A stretch of DNA of 59,184 bases, taken from the NCBI GenBank assembly GCA_947444925.1, contig CANFBW010000016.1, positions 1 to 59,184 on the forward strand. The letters are read 5' to 3'. The translations under genes were made by a program, and so were the position numbers. The notes below the pieces were generated by a model. That model worked only from the letters and a program-made list of their open reading frames with translations. It was not told the DNA's origin and searched no databases. Origin of the DNA: Flavobacteriales bacterium. Its GTDB lineage: Bacteria > Bacteroidota > Bacteroidia > Flavobacteriales_C > GCA-002722245. Positions 1-8,168 of this stretch are shown here, piece by piece (within the stretch, counting starts at the first letter, position 1; each line of letters opens with the position of its first letter).

Positions 1-375
1 GAAGCAAAAGCAGCGGCAGAGAAAGCAGCGGCTGAAGCAAAAGCGGCAGCGGACAAGGCAGCGGCAGAGAAAGCAGCGGCCGAAGCAAAAGCAGCAGCGG
101 ACAAGGCAGCAGCAGAAAAAGCAGCAGCCGACGCAAAAGCTGAAGCAGATAGAATAGCAGCAGAGAAAGCGGCAGCCGAAGCAAAAGCAGCAGCAGAGAA
201 AGCAGCAGCGGACAAAGCAGCGGCTGACGCAAAAGCAGCAGCGGATAAGGCAGCAGCAGAGAAAGCAGCAGCCGAAGCAAAAGCGGCAGCGGATAAGGCA
301 GCGGCTGACGCAAAAGCTGAAGCAGATAGAATAGCAGCGGATAAAGCAGCAGCCGACGCTCTTGCAGCAGCAGAG
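1..375 (+). repeat. 15-bp-unit tandem repeat encoding (E/D)KAAA / (E/D)AKAA
   Basis: Degenerate 15-bp units built from gcagcggca, gagaaagca and gaagcaaaa blocks run in frame from the left edge to about 375. The longer block encoding DAKAEADRIAA occurs twice (around 130-165 and 305-340), suggesting higher-order duplication. The array probably continues to the left and could vary in length between strains. Confidence 0.85.
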
Positions 376-768
376 GAACTCAAACGTAAATTAGCTCAGG
401 ATGCACTTGATGCGGAGAAAAAACGCAAGGATGATGCAATTGCTAAATACAATGAGAAATTGAAAGAGAATTCTGCAGCAGCGACCAAAGTGGTAACAAA
501 GCCAGTTAAGGCGGCAGACTCCAAAGACATAGATTTTTCTAATAAGGAAGTGAAAGAAAAATACTTGTCGGAACTAGCTAAAAAATATCCAGAAGGTATT
601 ACCAGAGAGGTGTTGGAAGAAACAACGAGAACGATAAAACGCGTAATTGTTGTTAAATCAAGTATAGCTGTGGAATATAGAGAAGTTAAATACAATTACG
701 GTGGAATATTTTACTTTAAAAATGGGGCGTCTATGACTCCTTCAGCCTTTGCTATTGAAACCAAATAG
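1..768 (+). CDS. Ala/Lys/Glu-repeat protein, C-terminal part (5' end outside window)
   Basis: The frame is open from base 1 to a TAG at 766-768, so the start lies upstream. Residues 1 to about 125 are a low-complexity array of (E/D)KAAA and (E/D)AKAA units, predicted to be a long charged helix like the middle of TolA. A charged linker with KRK motifs follows. The last ~75 residues look like a small folded module (YPEGITREVLEETTRTIKRV near its start, YYNYGGIFYFKNG-like sequence near its end). I recall similar short modules at the C-termini of other Bacteroidota surface or periplasmic proteins, but cannot name a family. Role unknown; an envelope-spanning or peptidoglycan-associated spacer is an inference from composition only. 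Confidence 0.75.
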   Translation, partial: EAKAAAEKAAAEAKAAADKAAAEKAAAEAKAAADKAAAEKAAADAKAEADRIAAEKAAAEAKAAAEKAAADKAAADAKAAADKAAAEKAAAEAKAAADKAAADAKAEADRIAADKAAADALAAAEELKRKLAQDALDAEKKRKDDAIAKYNEKLKENSAAATKVVTKPVKAADSKDIDFSNKEVKEKYLSELAKKYPEGITREVLEETTRTIKRVIVVKSSIAVEYREVKYNYGGIFYFKNGASMTPSAFAIETK

Positions 769-832
769 TTGCTTTTGAAGTATAGGTTCGTGTTGCTGAG
801 GTGGAATTAAATAAATATTGAATCCGAAAAGT

Positions 833-2455
833 ATGGACGAGTCTTTCAAAAAGAACGAAGAAAAAATGAAGACCTTGGTTGCGGCGATGAAGCAAAAGCT
901 TCAAGCTGTATTTCCTTCCCAAAAGGCGATTGATAAATTGCACGAAAAAGGCAAGTTGAGTGCCCGTGAAAGAATAGATTTATTGCTCGATAAGGACTCT
1001 CAAACTCTTGAAATTGGCGCATTTGTTGGTGATGGTATGTACGCTGAGCATGGCGGTTGTCCGGCTGGCGGAGTTGTGGTGGTTATAGGTAAAGTTAGTG
1101 GAAAACAATGCGTGGTGGTGGCCAATGACGCCACTGTAAAAGCGGGAGCCTGGTTTCCCATCACCGGAAAAAAGAATTTGCGCGCTCAAGAAATAGCGAT
1201 GGAAAACCGTCTGCCCATTATTTACTTAGTGGATAGCGCAGGTGTTTACCTTCCTTTGCAAGACGAAATATTTCCTGACAAAGAGCACTTTGGTAGAATA
1301 TTCAGAAACAATGCCATCATGTCTTCAATGGGCATACCGCAAATAGCAGCTGTTATGGGCAGTTGTGTAGCAGGAGGAGCCTACTTGCCTATAATGTCTG
1401 ATGAATCGCTGATCGTCAAAAAAACAGGTAGTATATTCTTGGCCGGTTCGTATTTGGTGAAAGCAGCCATTGGCGAAGATGTTGACAATGAAACGCTGGG
1501 TGGCTCAAAAACGCATTGTGAAATATCGGGGGTTACTGATTATGAATGTGAAAACGATACTGAATGTTTGTCTAAAATACGTGAGTTGGTCGACAAGTTC
1601 GGTAGTTTTGATTTGGCCGGTTTCGATAGAAAGAAGGCCGTTGTACCAAAAGAAAAAGAGGGGGAATTGTACGGTACATTTAATTCGGCGACCAACAAAG
1701 CACACAATGTAAAAGACATTATTGCGCGTTTGGTTGATGCTTCGAAATTTGACGAGTACAAAGAAGGCTTTGGTAAAACCATCGTTTGTGGATATGCGCG
1801 CATTGATGGGTGGGCCGTTGGGATTGTTGCCAACCAGCGAGGCATCATTAAAACGGCAAAAGGAGAAATGCAATTTGGCGGCGTGATTTATTCAGACTCA
1901 GCCGATAAAGCAGCGCGTTTCATCATGAATTGCAATCAGAAAAAAATACCCTTGGTTTTTTTGCAGGACGTCACCGGATTTATGGTGGGGTCTCGCTCAG
2001 AGCAAGGCGGAATAATTAAAGACGGCGCTAAGTTAGTGAGTGCTGTTGCAAATTCAGTAGTACCGAAATTTACCATTGTAATAGGTAATTCTTTTGGCGC
2101 CGGAAACTATGCAATGTGTGGAAAGGCTTATGATCCACGTTTGATTGTAGCTTGGCCAACAGCGCAAATTGCTGTGATGGGGGGTGAGCAGGCAGCTAAA
2201 GTGTTGTTGCAGATTCAAGTAGCCACAATGAAAGCCAAGGGTGAGGAAGTTGATAAGGTTAAGGAAGAAGAAGAGTTTGCTAAAATAAAAGCGAGATACG
2301 AAGCTCAAACTTCGCCATATTATGCAGCAGCTCGATTGTGGGTCGATGCTATTATAGATCCATTAGATACGCGTAAATGGATTGCACAGGGCATTGAGGC
2401 CGCAAATCATGCGCCAATTACAAAGCAATTCAGCGTAGGTATCATACAAACCTAG
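833..2455 (+). CDS. Acyl-CoA carboxylase, carboxyltransferase (beta) subunit, methylcrotonyl/propionyl-CoA type
   Basis: Transfers CO2 from carboxybiotin to an acyl-CoA; the biotin-carboxylase/BCCP partner is not in this window. Full-length (540 aa) crotonase-fold carboxyltransferase. The N-terminal half carries GDGMYAEHGGCPAGG, KAGAWFPITGKKNLRAQEI and DSAGVYLPLQDEIFPDKEHF; the C-terminal half carries GFMVGSRSEQGGIIKDGAK and GNSFGAGNYAMCGKAYDPR. The latter motifs resemble 3-methylcrotonyl-CoA carboxylase beta more than PccB, so leucine catabolism is the best guess, but specificity is not provable by eye. I chose ATG 833 (MDESFKKNEE), the family-like N-terminus; an in-frame TTG at 818 is an alternative. 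Confidence 0.9.
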   Translation: MDESFKKNEEKMKTLVAAMKQKLQAVFPSQKAIDKLHEKGKLSARERIDLLLDKDSQTLEIGAFVGDGMYAEHGGCPAGGVVVVIGKVSGKQCVVVANDATVKAGAWFPITGKKNLRAQEIAMENRLPIIYLVDSAGVYLPLQDEIFPDKEHFGRIFRNNAIMSSMGIPQIAAVMGSCVAGGAYLPIMSDESLIVKKTGSIFLAGSYLVKAAIGEDVDNETLGGSKTHCEISGVTDYECENDTECLSKIRELVDKFGSFDLAGFDRKKAVVPKEKEGELYGTFNSATNKAHNVKDIIARLVDASKFDEYKEGFGKTIVCGYARIDGWAVGIVANQRGIIKTAKGEMQFGGVIYSDSADKAARFIMNCNQKKIPLVFLQDVTGFMVGSRSEQGGIIKDGAKLVSAVANSVVPKFTIVIGNSFGAGNYAMCGKAYDPRLIVAWPTAQIAVMGGEQAAKVLLQIQVATMKAKGEEVDKVKEEEEFAKIKARYEAQTSPYYAAARLWVDAIIDPLDTRKWIAQGIEAANHAPITKQFSVGIIQT

Positions 2456-2463
2456 TAATCGGC

Positions 2464-2937
2464 ATGGAAGAAAATAAAGTGCTGATTCAAAAGTTTTATA
2501 CTTCGTTTCAAAACAAAGATTACAAGGGGATGCAAGAGTGTTATGCTTCTGAGGCAGTGTTTGTCGATGATGTTTTTCAAGAACTTGACGCTAAGAAGGT
2601 AAAAGCAATGTGGCAAATGTTGCTAATGTCGTCAAGAGATTTGCAAATCACTTTTGACAATATTCATTTCGATGAGCATTCGGCCTCGTGCGACTGGGTG
2701 GCGGTATACACTTTTTCACTCACTGGCAACAAGGTGATCAACAGTATTCATGCTGAGTTTGAAATTCAAAATGGAAAATTCACCGCGCATCACGACAGTT
2801 TTAATTTTTACAAATGGGCTCGTCAGGCTTTTGGTATCAAGGGATGGCTGTTCGGATGGATGCGTAGTTTTCAGTGCGCGGTTCAAAAAAAATCACAGGA
2901 AAAACTCTCCGCTTTTATCGTTTCTAAAGCGGATTAG
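2464..2937 (+). CDS. SnoaL/NTF2-like small cone-barrel protein
   Basis: 157 aa. The N-terminus (VLIQKFYTSFQNKDYKGMQE), followed by CYASEAVFVDDVFQ and a later EFEIQNGKFTAHHDSFNFYKWA, is the standard layout of SnoaL-like polyketide-cyclase/NTF2-fold proteins. It lies 8 bp behind the carboxyltransferase and is probably co-transcribed. There is no signal peptide. The family includes enzymes and stress proteins with diverse substrates; no function can be assigned. Confidence 0.8.
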   Translation: MEENKVLIQKFYTSFQNKDYKGMQECYASEAVFVDDVFQELDAKKVKAMWQMLLMSSRDLQITFDNIHFDEHSASCDWVAVYTFSLTGNKVINSIHAEFEIQNGKFTAHHDSFNFYKWARQAFGIKGWLFGWMRSFQCAVQKKSQEKLSAFIVSKAD

Positions 2938-3145
2938 CTTTTTATTGCATCTTATTTTGTTGTTTGAATTATTCAAAAATCCTTATTTGTAGGGCTTGAT
3001 GATGATTCGCTTGTTTTGTGTTTTTGGTGATTCCAGTTTCTCAAAACCGAATCTTATAACATTTTCGCTTTAAACTATAACAACAAGGTTTTTTAATCCT
3101 CGTTTATTTGTCAAAGCAATCTACATAAACCATAAAACCAATTTT

Positions 3146-3400
3146 ATGAATATTAAGAAGAACATAGCACTCAGTGATTCAGGATTTGTTTTCGATCCTT
3201 CGAGTGGAGATTCGTTTTCAACCAATCCAATTGGTTTGGAGATTATTAAACTACTTCAAAATGGCAAGTCGGCTGACGACATCAAAAAACACATTACCGG
3301 CGCATATATGACCGACGGCGATTCTTTTGAAAAAGATTTTTACGATTTCGTAAACATGCTGCAGAAGTTGAAGATTGCCGATGGCGCAGAAAAAAAATAG
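3146..3400 (+). CDS. PqqD-like small protein
   Basis: 84 aa. The layout fits PqqD/RRE-type winged-helix proteins: an N-terminal beta-strand region (SDSGFVFDPSSGDSFSTN), then helix NPIGLEIIKLLQNGKSADDI, then FEKDFYDFVNMLQKLKIAD. PqqD relatives bind precursor peptides for modifying enzymes, and some act as stand-alone recognition elements. It is the first gene of a same-strand cluster followed by an ATP-grasp ligase and a PLP decarboxylase, so it may present or carry the substrate for them (inference). No conserved serine for a phosphopantetheine arm is evident, so it does not look like an acyl carrier protein. It is preceded by a ~200-bp gap without a clear promoter match. Confidence 0.7.
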   Translation: MNIKKNIALSDSGFVFDPSSGDSFSTNPIGLEIIKLLQNGKSADDIKKHITGAYMTDGDSFEKDFYDFVNMLQKLKIADGAEKK

Positions 3401-3460
3401 TGGGTACCCCAAACACTAACTATGAATAGCGCGACTCAAAACGCATAAAAAGCATTGTAT

Positions 3461-4510
3461 ATGAAAAAGAAAAAATTCACCATTGCCGTCACTGGTCTCA
3501 ATGCCATTGATAGTCCGGGACCAGGAGTTCCTGTAATTCGAGCCCTTCGCGAAAGTAAGCATTTTGATGTGCGCATCATCGGCTTGTCCTACGAGGCCTT
3601 GGAACCAGGTATTTATATGCACGATTTGGTAGATAAAACCTATCAAATTCCTTTTCCGTCATCGGGCATTGACAGCTTGTTAACACGGTTGAAATACATC
3701 AACGACATTGAAAAGATAGACTTGATTATTCCCAACTTCGATGCCGAATTGTTCAGCTTTATTAAGCTTGTAGATACCTTGGAAAAGAAAATGAAAATCA
3801 AGGTTTTTGTTCCCACAATTGAACAATTTGAAGAACGCCACAAAGTAAATTTAGAAGCGTTTGGTAAAAAGCATAAAATAAAAGTGCCTTACAGTAGAAC
3901 AATTTTCAGCACTGCGGAGATACCTGCATTGAAGGATCAGTTCACTTATCCGCTGGTTGTCAAAGGAAAATTTTACGATGCTTCTGTTGCATACACTCCT
4001 GAGCAAGCGGCAAACTATTTTAATAAAATCACTGCCAAATGGGGTTTGCCTATTATCATACAACAGTTCGTTCATGGGCAAGAAGTGAATGTTACTGCGA
4101 TTGGCGATGGCAACGGAAATACGATAGGCGCTGTGCCGATGCGTAAAACTTATATCACCGATAAAGGTAAGGCTTGGGCAGGCATTTCAATTGCCGATGA
4201 CAAGCTCATGAGCATGACAAAAAAGATGATTAAGTCGAGTAAATGGCGCGGTGGTTTAGAGTTGGAAATCATTAAAACAGCAGAGGAGGATTACTATTTG
4301 TTGGAGATTAATCCGCGTTTTCCGGCTTGGGTATATCTTGCTGTAGGTTGCGGACAAAATCATCCGGAAGCCTTGGTGCGAATGGCAATGGGTGAAGAGG
4401 TGAAGCCTTTTAAGAAATACGATATTGGTAAAATGTTCATTCGTTATGCCTACGACATGATAGTAGAATTGAAAGAGTTTGAAAAAATTTCAACTCTTGG
4501 TGAATTGTAG
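3461..4510 (+). CDS. ATP-grasp ligase (carbamoyl-phosphate-synthase/PylC-like)
   Basis: 349 aa cytosolic ATP-grasp enzyme. A Rossmann-like pre-ATP-grasp domain (TIAVTGLNAIDSPGPGVPVI) is followed by an ATP-binding region with the lysine of YPLVVKGK, the hinge QQFVHGQEVNVTAIGD and the metal-binding EINPRFPAW motif. Such enzymes activate a carboxylate as acyl-phosphate and join it to an amine or thiol. Position between a PqqD-like protein and a PLP decarboxylase suggests ligation of an amino acid or related acid (inference). I chose ATG 3461 (MKKKKFTIAV); a TTG two codons upstream is unlikely. Ends 55 bp before the next gene. Confidence 0.85.
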   Translation: MKKKKFTIAVTGLNAIDSPGPGVPVIRALRESKHFDVRIIGLSYEALEPGIYMHDLVDKTYQIPFPSSGIDSLLTRLKYINDIEKIDLIIPNFDAELFSFIKLVDTLEKKMKIKVFVPTIEQFEERHKVNLEAFGKKHKIKVPYSRTIFSTAEIPALKDQFTYPLVVKGKFYDASVAYTPEQAANYFNKITAKWGLPIIIQQFVHGQEVNVTAIGDGNGNTIGAVPMRKTYITDKGKAWAGISIADDKLMSMTKKMIKSSKWRGGLELEIIKTAEEDYYLLEINPRFPAWVYLAVGCGQNHPEALVRMAMGEEVKPFKKYDIGKMFIRYAYDMIVELKEFEKISTLGEL

Positions 4511-4565
4511 TTCTGTTTAAATATCAAGTTTAAAATTCGACTGATAAAATTTAAAAATATACGCT

Positions 4566-5923
4566 ATGAAAAAATTGCAATATGAACGTCCGGTGATCAC
4601 TCGATTAAATACTGGAGTGACCAATAAATTTGGAACAAAAACAGAATATGCTCCAGTGACACATGTCGATGGAAATTTAGTAGAAGGATTGATTGCAAAA
4701 TATGGTTCGCCGTTGTTTGTGATCTCTGAAAAAACCATGCGAAAAACGTATAAAGATGCCAATAGGGCTTTCACTACTCGCTATCCGAAGGTGCAGTTCG
4801 CATGGTCGTACAAAACAAATTACATCAATGCGGTGTGCAATGTTTTTCATCAGGAGGGATCTTGGGCCGAAGTGGTGTCGGGTTTTGAATACCACAAAGC
4901 GCTAAAAAAAATGTGCCGGGAAGCAAAATTATTTTCAATGGTCCCGACAAAACAGAAACCGATTTAAAGTTGGCGATTGAGAACAATTCTTTGATTCACA
5001 TTGACCATTTAGATGAGTTGTACCTCATTAAAGAATTGGCGGTGGAGATGAACAAAAAACCACGCGTTGCCATTCGCGTGAACATGGACACAGGTGTATA
5101 TCCAATTTGGGATCGCTTTGGTTTTAATTATGAAAATGGACAAGCATGGGACGCGATCAATAAAATTATGTTGAACGACAAAATGGAATTGGTTGGTTTG
5201 CATTCACACATTGGTACTTTTATGTTGTCGCCAAATGCATATGGAATTGCCGCTTCTAAACTTTCAGATTTGGCTTTGGGGATTAAGAAAAAATACAAAA
5301 AAAATATTCAGTATTTAGATTTAGGAGGAGGTTTCGCATCAAAAAACACGCTAAAAGGCTCGTATTTACAGGGTGTTGACACGTCGCCAACTTTTGATCA
5401 ATATGCCGAGGCGATTTCAACTGCAATATTGAACGCTGGATTTGTTGAAGATGAATTGCCGCTTTTGCTCTTGGAGTCAGGAAGATCTTTAATTGATGAG
5501 GCGGGCTCTTTGCTGGGAACAGTGATCTCCAACAAACGCTTGTCTGATGGGCGCCGTGCAACGATTATGGATTTTGGTGTGAATATTTTATTTACTTCTT
5601 TTTGGTATGATCACAAAATCAGTCCAGCCCAAGATTTTAGTCAGTACACCGAGGATGCTGTTTTGTATGGTCCTTTGTGTATGAATATCGACGTGATCAG
5701 AGAGAACGTTACCTTGCCACCATTGAAACGTGATGATCACGTAGTGGTGCATACTGTGGGGGCTTATAACATGACGCAGTGGATGCAGTTCATTGCCATG
5801 CGTCCGGCTGTTGTGATGATTGATATGAATGAAAAGGCACATGTTATTCGCAATAGAGAAACTTTAGATTCAATAGAAAGTGCAGAAGTAATGCCTGAAT
5901 ATTTGAAGAAGTTTAAGTTGTAA
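4566..5923 (+). CDS. Fold-type III PLP-dependent decarboxylase (diaminopimelate/ornithine decarboxylase-like), split by a -1 frameshift
   Basis: Two overlapping frames encode one enzyme: 4566-4967 gives the N-terminal part (PLP lysine in AWSYKTNYINAV, then EVVSGFEYHKALKK) and the frame reaching 5923 continues with VPGSKIIFNGPDKTETDLK. The join needs a -1 shift inside the A8 run at 4904-4911; with it the product is about 452 aa and complete. Later motifs are intact: HSHIG, LDLGGGF, ESGR, GPLCMNIDVI with the conserved Cys, and VGAYNMTQWM with the active-site Tyr. The family decarboxylates basic amino acids, and BtrK-type members act on carrier-bound aminoacyl groups. The substrate here is unknown. 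Homopolymer error, decay or real frameshifting could explain the split. Confidence 0.85.
4904..4946 (+). other. A8 slippery run with downstream stem: frameshift site or homopolymer error
   Basis: In the upstream reading frame the run reads A_AAA_AAA (4904-4910), a canonical -1 slippery heptamer. A -1 slip yields AAT GTG CCG, exactly the frame of the downstream half. Six bases later CGGGA (4917-4921) can pair with TCCCG (4942-4946). A missing A in the assembly would produce the same picture. Confidence 0.6.
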
Positions 5924-5931
5924 ATAAATAT

Positions 5932-5959
5932 GAACGGTAGTGCAAGCGCACTACCGTTC
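5932..5959. other. Perfect 12-bp inverted repeat with AAGC loop
   Basis: GAACGGTAGTGC (5932-5943) is exactly complementary to 5948-5959, separated by four bases. It starts 9 bp after the decarboxylase stop and lies 37 bp before the transporter start. No T-run follows on either strand, so it is not a typical intrinsic terminator; it could be an mRNA processing or stabilising hairpin, an operator, or a REP-like element. Confidence 0.8.
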
Positions 5960-5996
5960 TCAAATGAATACGCATTAAATTCGCAAAAAAGACAAT

Positions 5997-8168
5997 ATGA
6001 AATTTTACCGAGACAGTATCGTCAATAGCTACGCACAAATATTTTTTTCAAACCACAAGTGGTTGGCGTATCTGTTGTTGCTTGCAAGTTTCATTGATCC
6101 TTATTTGGGTGTCAGTGGATTGATTGCTGCTGCCGCTTCTGTGTTTTTTGCCAAGTGGATGGGTTTCAATCAGGAAAGTATTCGCAGTGGAATGTATTCG
6201 TACAATTCAATTTTGGTGGGCTTCACGATAGGTGTATTTTACAAATTCTCTTTGCCGTTTTTTGGTATTTTACTTTTAGCGTCCTTATTGACCATGCTGA
6301 TTACTGTTTGCTTGTCGGCTTTTGTAGCGGCATACAGAATTCCATTTTTAAGTTTGCCTTTTATGCTTGGTGTGTGGGCAATATTGCTTGGTGCGCGTGG
6401 ATTTAAAGCTATTGAGCTCAGTGAGCGCGGTATTTATGCGATCAATGATTTGTATAGTTTTTGGGGACCAGATATGGCCAAATTCATGCAAGAAATGGCT
6501 TTGCTGAAATTTCCATTGTTGATCGATGTGTACTTGAAATCTATGGGTGCTATATTTTTTCAATACAATTTATTGACCGGAATTTTAATGGCTTTGGGCT
6601 TGTTGATTTATTCACGCATTGCATTCTCACTATCGGTGTTGGGATTTTTAACAGGGTACTATTTTGTTCAGTTTTTTCAGGGCAATATGACCGAGTTGGA
6701 GTACAGTTATATTGGCTTCAATTATATTTTGTCATCAGTTGCTTTGGGCGGATTTTTTATGGTGCCTTCACTTCGGTCGTATTTGTTGGTGATGGTTTCA
6801 GCGGCCTTGATTGCGTTAAGTATTAGTGCTCTTGGGAATTTCTTTTACGTATTTCAATTGCCTATTTATTCGTTACCCTTTTCAATAGTGGTGATGCTAA
6901 TGATTTATGCATTAAACAATCGCTATTCGATGAATGGTTTGCACATGGTGCAATACCAACAGTATTCTCCCGAGAAGAATTTATATACCTACCACAACCG
7001 CCTTGAGCGTTTTAAAAACGATACGTATTTCCACATTCATTTGCCTTTTTATGGTGAATGGTTTGTCTCGCAGGCGCATGAAGCTGCGATCACACATAAA
7101 GACGATTGGCGTTTTGCTTTTGATTTTGTGATTGCCGATGAAACTCAAAAGACATTTAAAAGTCCGGGTGAAGAAGTGACTGATTTTTACTGCTACAATC
7201 TTCCTGTACTGTCTCCTGCAGCAGGATACGTGGTGACATTGGTGGATGGTATTGTGGACAATGCCATTGGTGAAGTGAATCTTGGTGAAAATTGGGGAAA
7301 TGCTATTGTGATCAAGCACAGCGATTTCTTGTACAGTAAAATTACGCACATCAAAGAAGCTTCATTTAAAGTGAAATTGGGTGACTACGTGAAAAAGGGA
7401 GAGGTCTTGGCAAGTTGCGGTAATTCTGGCCGTTCACCTGAGCCACACATACACTTTCAGGTTCAGTCGACGCCTTTTGTGGGTGCTAAAACATTGAAGT
7501 ATCCAATCAGTTATTATGTTTCGAAACAAAACGAAAAATATACTTTTCATTCTTTCGACTATCCTTTGGAGGGGCAAACGATTTTCAGAATTAATACTAC
7601 TACGTTGCTTAAAAACAACTTTGATTTTGTGCCTGGAATGACCATGGATTTTGCTGTTGATAGAGACGGTGAAAAATCCAATGTTAAGTGGGAAGTCTTT
7701 GTTGATAGCGCTAATCAATCGTATATATTTTGTCATGAAACACAATCGCTTGCCTATTTTGTCAACAATGAAACATTGCACTATTTCACCGATTTTAAAG
7801 GAGATAAAAAATCATTGCTTTACTATTTCTACTTGGGAGCACACAAAATACTTTTGGGTTATTACTACGAACTTGAAGTGAAAGATGTATTGCCTATTGA
7901 TGGATTTTTTACTGGTTTTTCAAAGGTGATTCAAGATTTCGTAGCGCCTTTCGGCATTTATCTGAAAACAGAATATAGCGCAAAGTTCATTGAGATCGAC
8001 GATCCAATGAGTCCAAGTAAAATCCGTATTTCCAGCAGTGCTTTGGTGAAGATTGGTGAAAACGTAAAAAGAAAAATTGAATTTTATTTTGTGCTGAACC
8101 ACAGCAAAAATTTCACAATGACCATTAACGAAGGAAAAATATGCACGCACGTTATCCGCATCGCTTAG
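5997..8168 (+). CDS. Urea-transporter-like membrane protein fused to an M23 (LytM) peptidase domain
   Basis: 723 aa chimera. Residues ~20-310 are strongly hydrophobic with many membrane spans, and contain the urea-transporter-like FNQESIRSGMYSYNSILVG near residue 58. Residues ~365-490 are an M23/LytM metallopeptidase domain with zinc ligands visible in HKDDWRFAFDF and PEPHIHFQVQ, plus GDYVKKGEVLASCGNSG, so it looks catalytically competent. The last ~230 residues are probably beta-rich. UT proteins form channels for urea and related small amides; M23 enzymes cut peptide cross-bridges or act as envelope scaffolds. The peptidase part would be periplasmic. Overlaps the next gene by 28 bp, indicating an operon. 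Whether the channel moves the product of the upstream enzymes is inference. Confidence 0.82.
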   Translation: MKFYRDSIVNSYAQIFFSNHKWLAYLLLLASFIDPYLGVSGLIAAAASVFFAKWMGFNQESIRSGMYSYNSILVGFTIGVFYKFSLPFFGILLLASLLTMLITVCLSAFVAAYRIPFLSLPFMLGVWAILLGARGFKAIELSERGIYAINDLYSFWGPDMAKFMQEMALLKFPLLIDVYLKSMGAIFFQYNLLTGILMALGLLIYSRIAFSLSVLGFLTGYYFVQFFQGNMTELEYSYIGFNYILSSVALGGFFMVPSLRSYLLVMVSAALIALSISALGNFFYVFQLPIYSLPFSIVVMLMIYALNNRYSMNGLHMVQYQQYSPEKNLYTYHNRLERFKNDTYFHIHLPFYGEWFVSQAHEAAITHKDDWRFAFDFVIADETQKTFKSPGEEVTDFYCYNLPVLSPAAGYVVTLVDGIVDNAIGEVNLGENWGNAIVIKHSDFLYSKITHIKEASFKVKLGDYVKKGEVLASCGNSGRSPEPHIHFQVQSTPFVGAKTLKYPISYYVSKQNEKYTFHSFDYPLEGQTIFRINTTTLLKNNFDFVPGMTMDFAVDRDGEKSNVKWEVFVDSANQSYIFCHETQSLAYFVNNETLHYFTDFKGDKKSLLYYFYLGAHKILLGYYYELEVKDVLPIDGFFTGFSKVIQDFVAPFGIYLKTEYSAKFIEIDDPMSPSKIRISSSALVKIGENVKRKIEFYFVLNHSKNFTMTINEGKICTHVIRIA

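Noticed and set aside
1-375. CRISPR-like array
   Set aside because: Repeat units are contiguous, degenerate and in frame with no spacers; it is a protein-coding repeat. No CRISPR array was seen anywhere in the window.
4911-5923. Downstream half of the decarboxylase as an independent gene starting at GTG 4913
   Set aside because: It would lack the PLP-binding lysine region, and the two halves join seamlessly after a one-base shift.
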